From: Agriotes lineatus
Taxonomy: Eukaryota; Arthropoda; Insecta; Coleoptera; Elateridae
Direction of reading: 5' to 3'
Assembly (NCBI GenBank): GCA_940337035.1
Contig: CALNHX010003630.1
Coordinates: 1 to 64,000 of the forward strand
DNA: 64,000 nucleotides
The notes under the pieces were generated by a model, which was given only the letters and a program-made list of their open reading frames with translations, was not told the origin of the DNA and made no database searches. The translations under genes and the position numbers were made by a program. This document shows positions 24,690 to 34,321 of the stretch, one piece after another. How positions within the stretch are numbered: the first letter of the stretch is position 1; each line of letters opens with the position of its first letter.

Positions 24690-25756
24690 AAAAGTCATTA
24701 ATCCAATTATGAATGTTTATTACAAATAAGTAATACGAAAAGAAGTAGAAGTTGACTGTTAAATTAGCAATTTGCATTTCCGGTCGGTTACTCGGTAAAA
24801 GCGCAAAACCGCGATAGCGCTATTGAAGGCTAAATTTTGGGTTTGGATTGAATTTGACCCTAACTCCACAAATGCAAGAACATTAAGATGTTATTAATGA
24901 TTAACAGAATGGTCTTGCAGACCCTAAGAGTAGGGCATCATATAACCCGGAATATGCTTAGTACTTATTTAAAATCCTCATCTAAGCGAATTAATGTGAG
25001 ACACATCCTAAAATCGATTTCGCATTGACAGTTTGTAAACAGTGGTCTGGGTGCTTCAAGATAATTCAAAATTATAGCTTTACAAAGGCAAGCTCTGCGT
25101 TATGCTATTAATTATCTGAACATAAAGAGCATATGATGTTTGACAAATACAGCAAAAACACGAAAGAACACATATTGCAGGTTAGGTCGCAGTCCAAAAT
25201 TGTAACTCAGACCTTCTGTAGTAATCCCCCAGGTAGCAAGCAGACGTATCAAAATCCCTCTTGATGATCATGAAAGAGGCCAGATTTGAACAGCGGTTCT
25301 GTGTTGCAATCTTTGACTGCAGGTAAGGTAAAGTTTTGGACGATGCGGCCTCAAGAGCAATCTGACATCGAACCTCTAGCGGCCAAGGAATCCTCATACG
25401 CAAATCCCAGGCGAGCAGGTTGCGATAACTCAAGGACAAGTTGATTCCGCCAGTACTAAAAAAGGAGCTGAAGAGAATGGAACGTAATAGAATCTAAGCA
25501 ATAAGTACAATAGGAAAATAGGCCTACCGTTACGATCTTCTGCTCCGTTTGCCAAAATGGCAACATGTGCTCGCTCAGGTAGAATTCCAGAAACATGTTT
25601 AATTTTGGGAATTCACGAAAAATATCTCTCCCAGGAACTCCATTAATATTATCGAAAGAAATCGCAACACCAAAGTGAATCCTCAATATAGGATGCAAGC
25701 GTAAATTCCCAAATAGAAATGGAACATTTGAGTTCACAAATGTAGCTCACTTTGCA
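24690..25756 (-). repeat. Dispersed repeat X, inverted diverged copy (first part)
   Basis: The reverse complement matches 4890-5790. Shared blocks include the ATATGATGCCCTAC region, CTTGCATTTGTGGA, GAGCGAGCACATG, TTTTGGCAAACGGAGCA and GGTGTTGCGATTTCTTTCG. The copy is interrupted at 25757-25768 by the LINE insertion and resumes at 30730. It carries extra sequence (about 25000-25480) relative to the array copy. Confidence 0.6.
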
Positions 25757-25794
25757 TACATTCCTGCATTCAGTATAATTCACTGCTAAATATA

Positions 25795-25985
25795 AATTAT
25801 ACCCAAAAAAACAAAAGCGATAGCATTAGCCGATGACTTGCTAATAATTACGCATGGGAACAATTCAATCGAAGCAGAAAACTTTGCTAACTTGGATCTT
25901 AAGAAAATTGAAATCTGGGCAAAAAATAATAAGATAACCTTTAACGGCCAAAAATCAATGACAGCCACATTAAACACATCACTGA
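25795..25985 (+). pseudogene. LINE RT catalytic segment (R1/I group), truncated
   Basis: The translation contains KTKAIALADDLLIITHGN, the RT motif with both aspartates (ADD), followed by KIEIWAKNNKITFNGQKS. It ends in an internal deletion of about 40 codons and a frame change before the next segment starting HITEKATKL. The 5' part of the RT is missing because the element is truncated at 25769. Confidence 0.75.
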
Positions 25986-26946
25986 GAAAGCCACCAAATT
26001 GATATACATCTTATCTAGGTCAGCAAGAATGAATTGGGGATTAGGACATCAGGCTCTTAAAATTATATATACAGGCGCTATTCAACCTATCCTTACCTAT
26101 GGAGCTCCCGTTTGGATTAAATCCGCAAATAGAAAAACTAATCAATTAATGCTTAGGAGGGTACAGCGGCTCATTAATGTTAAAGTGGAAAAAGCATACA
26201 GAACTTTATCGTACGAAGCGTCGTGTATCTTAAGTGGTTTAGTGCCTATAATTATTAAAATTGAAGAAATAAATAGAATACACTTGGCCACAAGAACTAG
26301 AGAGGATATTCACTACGATTTTTCCATGCCAGTTAGTAAGTGCATTCATCCTGCAGAAATTCCGACTGTTAATCAACCAGATCGTAATGCAAAACCTGAC
26401 ATCGAGATATATACAGATGGGAGTAAAACTAGTGACAAGGTTGGCTCTGGAGTGGCGATTTACAGAAACAACCAGCTTGAGCACGAAATGAAATACAGAC
26501 TAAGTGGTAGGTGTTCGAATAACCAGGCCGAACAACTGGCAATACTGAAAGGACTACAAAAATTAGAAGAAATATGCACCTCAGATAAAAATCAACCAAA
26601 AGTAGTACTATACACCGACAGTAGAGCCGCAACTGATTCATTGAAAGGGAGAGATAAGCATGGCAATTTAATAATACAAATACAGAAACTAATGATTGAA
26701 CTAGAAGGAAAATGTGAATTGTTTATCACCTGGGTAAAAGCACATCAAGGTAACGTAGGGAACGAGAAATCTGATTACTTAGCAAAATGTGAAGCAGAGT
26801 GCGACGATACTGTGGAAATCGACAAGATACCCAAGAGTGAAATAATTAGTGATGCTAGACGGGAAAGTGTAGAGAAGTGGGAAAGTGAGTGGAACAATAC
26901 AGAAAAATCTGGTGTGATACACGCACACAACTTCCTTTTACAGTGA
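25985..26946 (+). pseudogene. LINE ORF2 fragment with RNase H domain (R1/I group)
   Basis: An open frame with a fortuitous start at 25999 (315 residues) covers the RT thumb and connection (IYILSRSARMNWGLGH, ILTYGAPVW) and an RNase H domain. The RNase H carboxylates are all present: D140 in YTDGSK, E178 in NQAEQ, D207 in YTDSRA and D259 in EKSDYLAK. The upstream RT is deleted and frameshifted, and the natural C-terminus is displaced by an inserted repeat: after ESEWNNTEKSG the frame runs into repeat sequence and stops. The C-terminal continuation appears at 27476-27756. Long and open as it is, this is part of a dead LINE, not a host RNase H gene. Confidence 0.85.
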
Positions 26947-27475
26947 TCTTATAATTAGCCAAAAATTTTATTTAAAATGTTTTAAGCATTTGTCAAACAT
27001 TTTCAAAAATTACAAATTCTGCAAAAACGGTTCAAAATAGAGCGTTAGTTGAAGAGACAAATTTTCTCTAGAATTTTAAGCTGAATTCAAAAATGTAATA
27101 ATATACCGGGTGTTCTATTTAAAATAAGAGTTAATAAAAAAAATAGACAAAAAAACAAAAGAAACCCATTTTAGAAGTATTCAACTGGAAAATCACCTAT
27201 CTCACATCAATACACATTTAAAATGTAATAAAAATGTAAAGTTTAAAAAAAATCGTTAGAGCCGTTTTTGAAAAAATTGAAAAAAACTGAAAAATCACAA
27301 GAGTAAACACCTACTTCCGGTTATGCGATTTTTTTCAAAAGCTTGCTGTCTCATATACATAGTACAAAAAACTTATATATGAAGTTTCAACGCCATACCG
27401 CTTTTCGTTTTTGAGATATTCTGTTCACAGACAGACACACAGACACAAATCCGCAAGATTAAAATACCCGCCTAA
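26904..27475 (+). repeat. Dispersed repeat Y, copy 1 (inside the LINE)
   Basis: The sequence from AAAATCTGGTGTGATACACG through ACCGGGTGTTCTATTTAAA to GGTTATGCGATTTTT matches the reverse complement of 57240-57790, with indels. It splits the LINE between the codons for ESEWNNT and the CCHC segment. An inner ACCGGGTGTTC motif resembles a Tc1/mariner-type terminus and suggests a composite element. The right boundary is uncertain; the last ~100 bp contain a GACAGACACACAGACAC run. Confidence 0.55.
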
Positions 27476-27756
27476 AGTGAACCCTAATTTTACTGTGCTA
27501 GTGACCGGCCATGGACAATTGTAAAGCTATTTGTACCGTGTTAAAGTTTTAGACAGTCCTCGATGTCCGTGTGATACTGATGATCAGACTGTAGATCATC
27601 TGATTTATAACTGTGAAATTTTAAAAGTGCAGCGACCAATATTACGACATAGCATACTAATCAAGGGCGGCGACTGGTCCGTAAATAAAAAACTGTAAAT
27701 ACTTACCTAAGAGAATCTAACTTATTTGTCAAAAATATAGACTGGGAAAAATTATG
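27476..27756 (+). pseudogene. LINE ORF2 C-terminus with CCHC motif
   Basis: The translation shows VTGHGQ, then KSYLYRVKVLDSPRCPCDTD, QTVDHLIYNCEILK and a final NIDWEKL before a stop at 27754-27756. CPC...H...C is the zinc-knuckle-like motif found after RNase H in this group of LINEs. A frameshift lies between VTGHGQ and LKSYLYR. It is the continuation of 25985-26946 beyond the inserted repeat. Confidence 0.7.
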
Positions 27757-27761
27757 AAATA

Positions 27762-27762
<1 letters not shown>

Positions 27763-27822
<60 letters not shown>
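27763..27822. repeat. (TA)n microsatellite, left part
   Basis: About 30 TA units in the 3' UTR of the LINE. The run resumes at 30188-30231, beyond the two transposons inserted into it. Confidence 0.95.
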
Positions 27823-27824
<2 letters not shown>

Positions 27825-28215
27825 GGGTGTCCATTCTCAAAGTCGAACATAGGCAATTAACATTAGTGCATTCACTCGTTCTTCATTGAAATAATTCATT
27901 TTTCTGTAGATAATTTTAACAGACGTTGACAGAAAACACCTGATATACTCCAACTAATTACCATTTGTTTTCCAAATGCTATCGAACTTGAAAAGCAAGG
28001 CATGGCATATTTAAAAATTCCCAAGTTTTAAATTAGTATTTTAACATAAAAATCGCATCTTGACTATTATTATTGCTATCATTTGATGCTGAATAATTTT
28101 ATCTTTCCATTGATACCATTACTTTCCCTGTAAGTTGAATTGGCGAGCAGGAATCGGCAAAGACGTTCAATACAATGTTAATCGCCTATGTTCGACTTTG
28201 AGAACGGACACCCGG
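27823..28215. mobile_element. 393-bp MITE with Tc1/mariner-type ends
   Basis: It starts CCGGGTGTCCATTCTC and its right end is the reverse complement CCGGGTGTCCGTTCTC. The arms match for about 42 bp (through AAAGTCGAACATAGGC) with few mismatches. TA lies on both sides (27821-27822 and 28216-28217). There is no coding capacity. It sits within the TA microsatellite, next to the mariner. Confidence 0.85.
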
Positions 28216-28223
28216 TATATATA

Positions 28224-30184
28224 CAGGGTGTCCCAGACTTCACTCCCCAGGCCTATAACTTCGTTATTTTTAAAAATAGCTATATTAAACTATATATATT
28301 CTTAAATGGGAGAAAATTGTCTATAAGACAGCCAAAGAAATTTTACGAAATCTGCACTTGTGTAACGGTAGCGATATTCAACTTTTTTTTTTCAAATGAG
28401 ACGCTATACTTTTTCTCAATTTTTCTAATAATACTTTTTATTCTCTTTACAACCATGTAAACATATGTGAGAAAATTTTTGAGAAAAATATAATTCAAAG
28501 TTTAAGCATGGTTTGCCATGGAAATCACTGATTTTTGTAAATTATATCTAGTCGGCAATGAAAACAATAGCGTAGTTTAGACAAATATTAGTTTATGCAT
28601 TTGTTTATTAACGCAAATCTGTCAATTTATGTTGTCAAGTTAATTTAAGCAATTATCATTCTGTTTGTTTTGATAATTATGAATTATTCTAATTCCGAAA
28701 AATGTGACATGATACTAATGTACGGTTTGGTGGGCGTAATTCAAGAGAGGCAGCTAGAAGATACAGAAAGCAATATCCAGATAGAAGGAATCCTGATCAT
28801 AAGACGTTTAGAGGCTTGGAACATAATCTCCGAGAACATGGATCGTTTTCAGTAAACAGAAGAATACCGCTTAATGCGAACAGACGTGTTGCTGATGAAG
28901 AACATACAGTAGCTGTTCTTGGGTATATGGAAGTCAATCCTACATCTTCCTTAAGGCAAGTAGCCTCAGAATGTGGCATTTCGAAATCGTCAGTACAGCG
29001 CATTTTAAAACAAAACAGGTACAGACCATACAAATGTATTCGCGTACATAAACTTTACCCTGAAGATCCGGACAGGAGACTTACGTTTATTGCTTGGATC
29101 CTTGTGCAGTGTACTCAACAACATAATTTCTTGAGACAAATATTGTGGTCTGATGAAAGTCGATTCTATAATAATGGATTGGTTTCGACACAAAATACTA
29201 GATACTGGTGCACGGAACAGCCACGCCTGCTGAAAGAAAGGAATAATCAACGTGTTTTCGGAATTAATGTCTGGTGTGGGATACTTGATGGTTATCTAGT
29301 AGGACCGTATTTTTACGAAGGAACTTTAACTGGCAATCGCTACTTGCACTTTCTGGACAACGTATTGCCGGAGCTAATGGAAGATGTACCTCTTCGTACA
29401 AGACTGAACATGTTTTATCAACATGATGGTGCTCCAGCACATAACAGCGCTATTGTACGGAATTACTTAAATGCTAATTTTCCACAGCAGTGGATGGGAA
29501 CATACGGTCCAGTAGAATGGCCAGCTCGTTCTCCTGACCTCACACCCTTGGACTTTTTCCTGTGGGGCAATTTAAAGGAACGCGTTTATAAATTGCCTCT
29601 CTTAAATGTGGATGACTTAAAAAAACGAATAAGAGCAGAATGTGCAAACATTACCAGAGAAACTTTATTGGAAACGACAACCAGACATCTTCTGCATCGT
29701 TTAGAGCTTTGCTCAAATAACAACGGAGGCAATTTTGAACAATTTTTATAGTTATGTATAACTAATTAGTTGTTAGCATAAAGTTAATTAATGTTATATG
29801 AACATAAATAATATTTTTTTTAAATTACGCTATTGTTTTCATCGCCAACTAGATAAAATTTACAAAAAAACAGTGAGTTCTATGGCAATTCATTCTTAAA
29901 CCTTGAATTGTCTTTTTCTCAAAAATTTTCTGATGTAACACCCATATATGTTTACATGGTTGTAAAGAGCATAAAAAGTATTATTAGAGAAATTGAGAAA
30001 AAGTATAGCGTCTCATTTGAAAAAAAAAGTTGAATATCGCTACCGTTACACAACTGCAGATTTCGTAAAATTTCTTTGGCTGTCTTATAGACAATTTGCT
30101 CCCATTTAAGAATATACATAGTTTAATACAGCTATTTTTAAAAATAACAAAGTTATAGGCCTGGGGAGTGAAGTCTGGGACACC

Positions 30185-30187
<3 letters not shown>
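28224..30187 (+). mobile_element. DD41D mariner-like transposon (1964 bp) with ~350-bp inverted repeats
   Basis: It starts CAGGGTGTCCCAGACTTC at 28224 and ends with the reverse complement at 30187. TA lies on both sides. The inverted repeats are unusually long: the left arm (28224 to about 28580) and the right arm (about 29823-30187) match nearly throughout, with scattered substitutions and one small indel near the CATATATG segment. One transposase gene lies between the arms. The element landed in a (TA)n run and looks young, since its only obvious coding lesion is one frameshift. Confidence 0.9.
28680..29751 (+). pseudogene. Mariner-family transposase, DD41D type, one frameshift
   Basis: This is a Tc1/mariner-superfamily transposase that would bind the element's inverted repeats and cut and join DNA at TA sites. 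The N-terminal start MNYSNSEKCDMIL is at 28680; near 28733 the frame shifts by one base deletion, and a second frame continues to the stop at 29751. The main open frame (28816-29751, 311 residues) holds a helix-turn-helix (about residues 41-64, SLRQVASECGISKSSVQRIL) and the catalytic triad D113 in WSDESRF, D204 in YQHDGAPAH and D246 in LTPLDFFLWG. I count 41 residues between the last two aspartates, which is the DD41D spacing. All three catalytic residues are present, so only the N-terminal frameshift clearly disables it. Confidence 0.9.

Positions 30188-30231
<44 letters not shown>
30188..30231. repeat. (TA)n microsatellite, right part
   Basis: About 22 TA units directly abutting the right end of the mariner. 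It was originally continuous with 27763-27822. Confidence 0.95.
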
Positions 30232-30233
<2 letters not shown>

Positions 30234-30729
30234 AATAGAAAATATAAATACATATGTATCATATATACTTATACATTAGTTACTAGGAATAGCTTTAGTT
30301 TAACCAGAACATTAAAATAATGCAACTAACCTGTTTCTAAGCAGCGCACAACATACTTCTTTTTGTAAAACAATGTAAAATGCTAAGACTGGAAAAGTTC
30401 TAAAATATGCATATATGTTTAGGTTAGTAAGAGATAGTTTTAGTTTAGCTTCAGTTGTAGGTAACAATCAGTTACACATAATTTCTTAAAAGAATTTAAC
30501 ATAATTGTTAAAAATAGAAAATAAAAAGTTATAAGTAGTTAAGTTAGTAGGAATTAGGCATAGTTTTCATATAATCAGAGAAGTAAATTAGAGCAGATAG
30601 TTTTAGTAGAGTTTTTAAAAGTATAAAATGTAAGATTCAAAAACGAATGTTGCATATAGGCATATAGTATTACATATATGTAATGGAATATGCAGAATAA
30701 ATAAATTACAAAAAAAATACATTCCTGCA

Positions 30730-30860
30730 GCCGCACACATTGCCAAATGGCCGAAAAAGATAAAGACCCACCCCAAACATTTGGAAAACCTTGAGAAATT
30801 TAGAATAGGCAACATAAATAGATCGATGCGTGAAGTGAAGCATAACATTTCAAGAATTAT
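30730..30860 (-). repeat. Dispersed repeat X, inverted copy (second part)
   Basis: The reverse complement resembles 4900-5040: a TTCTAAATTTCTCAAGG-like segment, then TCTTTTTCGGCCATTTG. Together with 24690-25756 it reconstitutes the repeat around the LINE insertion. Confidence 0.5.
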
Positions 30861-30989
30861 TTAGAAATACTAATACATAGAAATGTGAAACTTGACTAGT
30901 TTAAACTATATTCTAGATAATATTTTGATTTATCAAAAATAGGGCAGTTAAATCCGTAAATACTTATAAATGACTTTTTCCAGTAACAA

Positions 30990-31490
30990 CATACTCCCGT
31001 ATAACACTTATACGCTTAGTAATACAAAGATATTAATTACTCTAGCGATGTTCATTTCCAACTATCTCGCCATTTCTTCACTGGTCTCGCCGGGTCTCGT
31101 CTTTCTTCTAGCCTTTTGCTCTTGCAGTTCTTGCTATCGTATTCTCGTTACACCGCTACTGATGTGCATTCCACATTATCCTTCTTTGTCTCGTTCATTT
31201 CACTATGTCTTCCATCTTGTATGTTCTTCTGGTAATATCGTTTCGCATTCTATCGCGTAATGTTTTTCCGCCACTCTCATTTCTGTTGTTCTTACCTCTT
31301 TTTGCTTTTATTGTTGTCTGCGAGTTTCTGCTGCATATGTCATTACAAGTCTAATGTGTTATTTCTATTGGCATTTTTTGGTCTTTCGTATTCTATAAGT
31401 TTATATTCCAACAAACCATTCTCATTATTATCTTCTTCCAAAAATCGTTTTTCCATTTTCTCACATTGGTCGTCAACGTTGTATTCTGTC
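30990..31490 (-). pseudogene. LINE C-terminal fragment, degraded
   Basis: Minus-strand translation with frame jumps gives TYAAETR, TTEMRVAEKHY, then EHTRWKT, CGMHISS and KTRPGETSEEMARW. This is the pattern of the C-terminus of endonuclease-RT LINEs (expected order TYAAETR, RTTEMKVLR, IVKWTRQRRRMWNAHI, RRRPGRPVKRW). Several stops and frameshifts are visible. It may belong to the same family as 45955-46380, whose sequence would lead into it. Confidence 0.6.
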
Positions 31491-33014
31491 ACCGAGGCTT
31501 GGTAACCAGTTCTATAAGCATTATTATGTTACATCTACAAATAGGTGGAGGACAACAGTATCCATCATTAACAAACTGAGACTCGGACACAATCTGCGGC
31601 ACAACGGGACGACAAAAGACGGCGACCAGGGCACGCAATTTGCCGGCACGGCACATGATAACGCGAGACCGTCGGTCAACAACAGGGGGGCACCAAAAAA
31701 CACACACAACTGTGGGGTCCTGTGAGGCCGCAACCCGGAGGCCTACGCAGGGAGCTTGTACCGGGTACCAGTTGGACCCCATTTGTTAGCGGCAGCAATA
31801 TTGTAGCGCAATTTAAGAAGTCATTTAGGATATGAGATAATCAAATATCTTCTAGTAAATTAAGCAGTCTCAGTCAAAAATACCTTATCAAATCTGTAAT
31901 AATGTCGCCCTCAACAACAGTGCTTTCAAAAACTGTCAGTCTACACCACATAAATTTTTAAAACAGTGTTTCAAAATAATACTATCTATTAATTTCATCC
32001 TTTAGTAATCACATAAACCTAATTCAAAATAAGTTTCATTCAACAGCCATTCACTTTATCGTAGCGATTATTACGTCTGAAAACAATATTTCTACTGCTA
32101 TCCTTGGGTTTTGCACCTTTAGTTAATAATATAACACCTTTTCTAGCTCAATTTTTAAAATCATCTTGGTTGCACGTTTTTAAATTGCCAGTAGAACAAA
32201 GAAGACATTAGAAGTTCGATTAAGCTCACGCCAAACATTTTAGTATTGGGCAAGCAGGTATGGGAGCGGTTGTGTTAAGTATGAAGTCCCGCGACGGCCC
32301 GCGAAGAAAGTATTGGCCTTTCTATGCAATTACAACTTTTGCTCGGATATGACTTCCTTAGAGCATAGCCTACAAATTAATTTCCGTTCCATTTCATTGC
32401 ATTCAAGCGAAGTTACATTTTTGAACAGCCTGTGATTGGATATGAAAATGTTACAGTCTTGCATTCATCTGCAGCCTCCACGTATATCGACTCGCTGGAA
32501 TGCTCGTAATCTCGCATTAAGGCATTCCGTTGTTCAAGCCCGACGATTGACTCCATCGAACCCTCCATCTATCAATATCGACATCTTTCAGCCTGAACGA
32601 TGATATATTGACGTAGCGACCACGAGGTTTGCCGCCCCCGACCAGATCAGTGAATTCCAAAGCTAAGTTGAATATATACAATTGTTAATAAGTGCATGTT
32701 GCGAATTGCCTAACTTGGACCAAACTTTTGACCAGCTAAAAGTGCTCACGTGTCTTATAAGAACTGTTGTGAGCTTATCAGCAGGCTATCGATACTTGTT
32801 TCTTATGGGATTAAACCACGGAAAATGCCATTCTATAAATTTAGTTGTATAACGTAAAGTGACGTCATAACGCAGGTAGATAATTATTGCGATCGGACTC
32901 TCGTCTACTATTTGGTTAATGTATTGGAGTTCTTTGAATACAGCCGTTATTTAATTTTCTATTCCATCTTCTGCTTCTTCTTACATTACGTCCGTCGAAA
33001 CTGAGGAAGAGTTT
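31491..33014. other. Mixed sequence, nothing recognised
   Basis: A GC-rich patch (31550-31790) is followed by AT-rich sequence and a second moderately GC-rich patch near 32460-32650. There are no recognisable protein motifs or paired termini. Confidence 0.4.
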
Positions 33015-33865
33015 CCTTTGTCAGGCCCTTTTGCAGTCTCTAGCAATTCAATTAACAATTTAAGCCTTCAGAGCAGCCTGATTGTATTTCAAATTTAGTT
33101 CAGACAATAGTTCATCGCATGATTTAGTAATAATGTTTCTGAACACCCTTTATCGTCGTTACCCCTAGTTGGCAACATTTTGGGGCCACCCTTTGTATGT
33201 TGTTTACTGCAGGTGTTCGCTTGGAGTTCGTTCTGCAACGTTGATTTTCAGGCCAGTTAAAATGTAGCCTATGGGTGCGACAATGATGGCGATGGCGTTC
33301 TGTCTTGCGATTAGCCACTTATTGTGGCGTGACGCTTTGTTTGGCAAGCGTTTTCATTCGGTCGATTTTTAGTCAGTCGATCCCAGGTAACGAAGTGGTT
33401 ACAACGTACGGTTTGTCCTCCTCCCGCCCGATTGGGTGGTTGTGGGGTGGTAATCCGTTTGTTTTGGTCCTTGCGCGACGCTGCGGGGGAGTGCAGTGTT
33501 TATACGTAGGCTTGTCAAACCTTTCCGTCCACCTGTGCTGTTAGGCGGGACTCCGTTTTCTGTCCCCATTCAAGCCGCAGCTACGCCGTCATCCGTCGAC
33601 CACGCCATTTCCGCCCTGTATAGGGGATCCGTCCAGACACGTAACCCATCCCGATTTCGCCACAGCTACATTAGGCCCCAGGTGCCAGTACAGCGACCAT
33701 TATGGAGCGCTTTCTCGCCTATTCTCGGCCGAACTGACTAAGGTAAAAACTTGTAAAATTATACTAATTTCGCCTGCATGTGTGCTTATAGTTGGATCGC
33801 TCAAGTGTTTGCTTTCAAATCAGTGTAGTGTCAAGTACATTCGTCCAAAAAGTTACTGCATCATA

Positions 33866-34035
33866 TGCCGTATGCATGAATAATAACAAGCACATTCATC
33901 ACATGCCGTATGCATGAATAATACCAGGCACATTCACTCTCATGGCGTATTCGTGAATAGCACCAAGTACTTTCATCCTAAAACTTTTGCTGCGATCAGA
34001 TACCGTACGCATTAATAATAACAAGTAATTTTGTC
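33866..34035. repeat. Imperfect ~45-bp tandem repeat inside element D
   Basis: Four diverging copies built on GCCGTATGCATGAATAATA followed by a CACATTCAT-like segment. The third and fourth copies are more diverged. Confidence 0.7.
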
Positions 34036-34321
34036 CCAAAATGTACCGTGGTGTGCTACCGTCAGCTTCAATTATTTCGCCCGCATCTTCCAATTTTGCC
34101 AGTGTATAAATGGCAGTTTGTACCGCCAGGCGGCTTTGTTGATATTTATAATACAGGACACTCCGGCGACTCGGGCCCGAATTCAGGCCTTGTTCTCACG
34201 TGTCACGGCGTTACGCCGTTGGGCGTAAGTCTTTTGTTTACCCTTTTGTAGCCGGCCTGGATTTGGAGTTCGGCTCTACTGGACGTCGTCACCTTAGCAT
34301 AAGGTGCCTCCCCAGCTGGGC

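Larger units (their letters stand above)
25769..30716 (+). mobile_element. 5'-truncated LINE of the R1/I/Jockey group carrying nested elements
   Basis: The 13-bp string ATACATTCCTGCA at 25756-25768 is repeated at 30717-30729. Between them lie a plus-strand RT remnant, an RNase H domain, a C-terminal CCHC segment, a TA-rich 3' UTR, an AATAAA-like signal near 30695 and a short A-run at the 3' end, as expected of target-primed insertion. The element interrupts dispersed repeat X, whose two halves match the uninterrupted copy at 4890-5790. Nested inside it are a dispersed repeat (26904-27475), a MITE (27823-28215) and a DD41D mariner (28224-30187). Confidence 0.85.

Noticed and set aside
25999..26946. 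Host RNase H gene
   Set aside because: The upstream RT motif, the downstream CCHC segment and the 13-bp target duplication show it is part of a dead LINE.
29984..30262. Frame with a long run of alternating Tyr and Ile
   Set aside because: It is the translation of the TA microsatellite plus the mariner terminal repeat.
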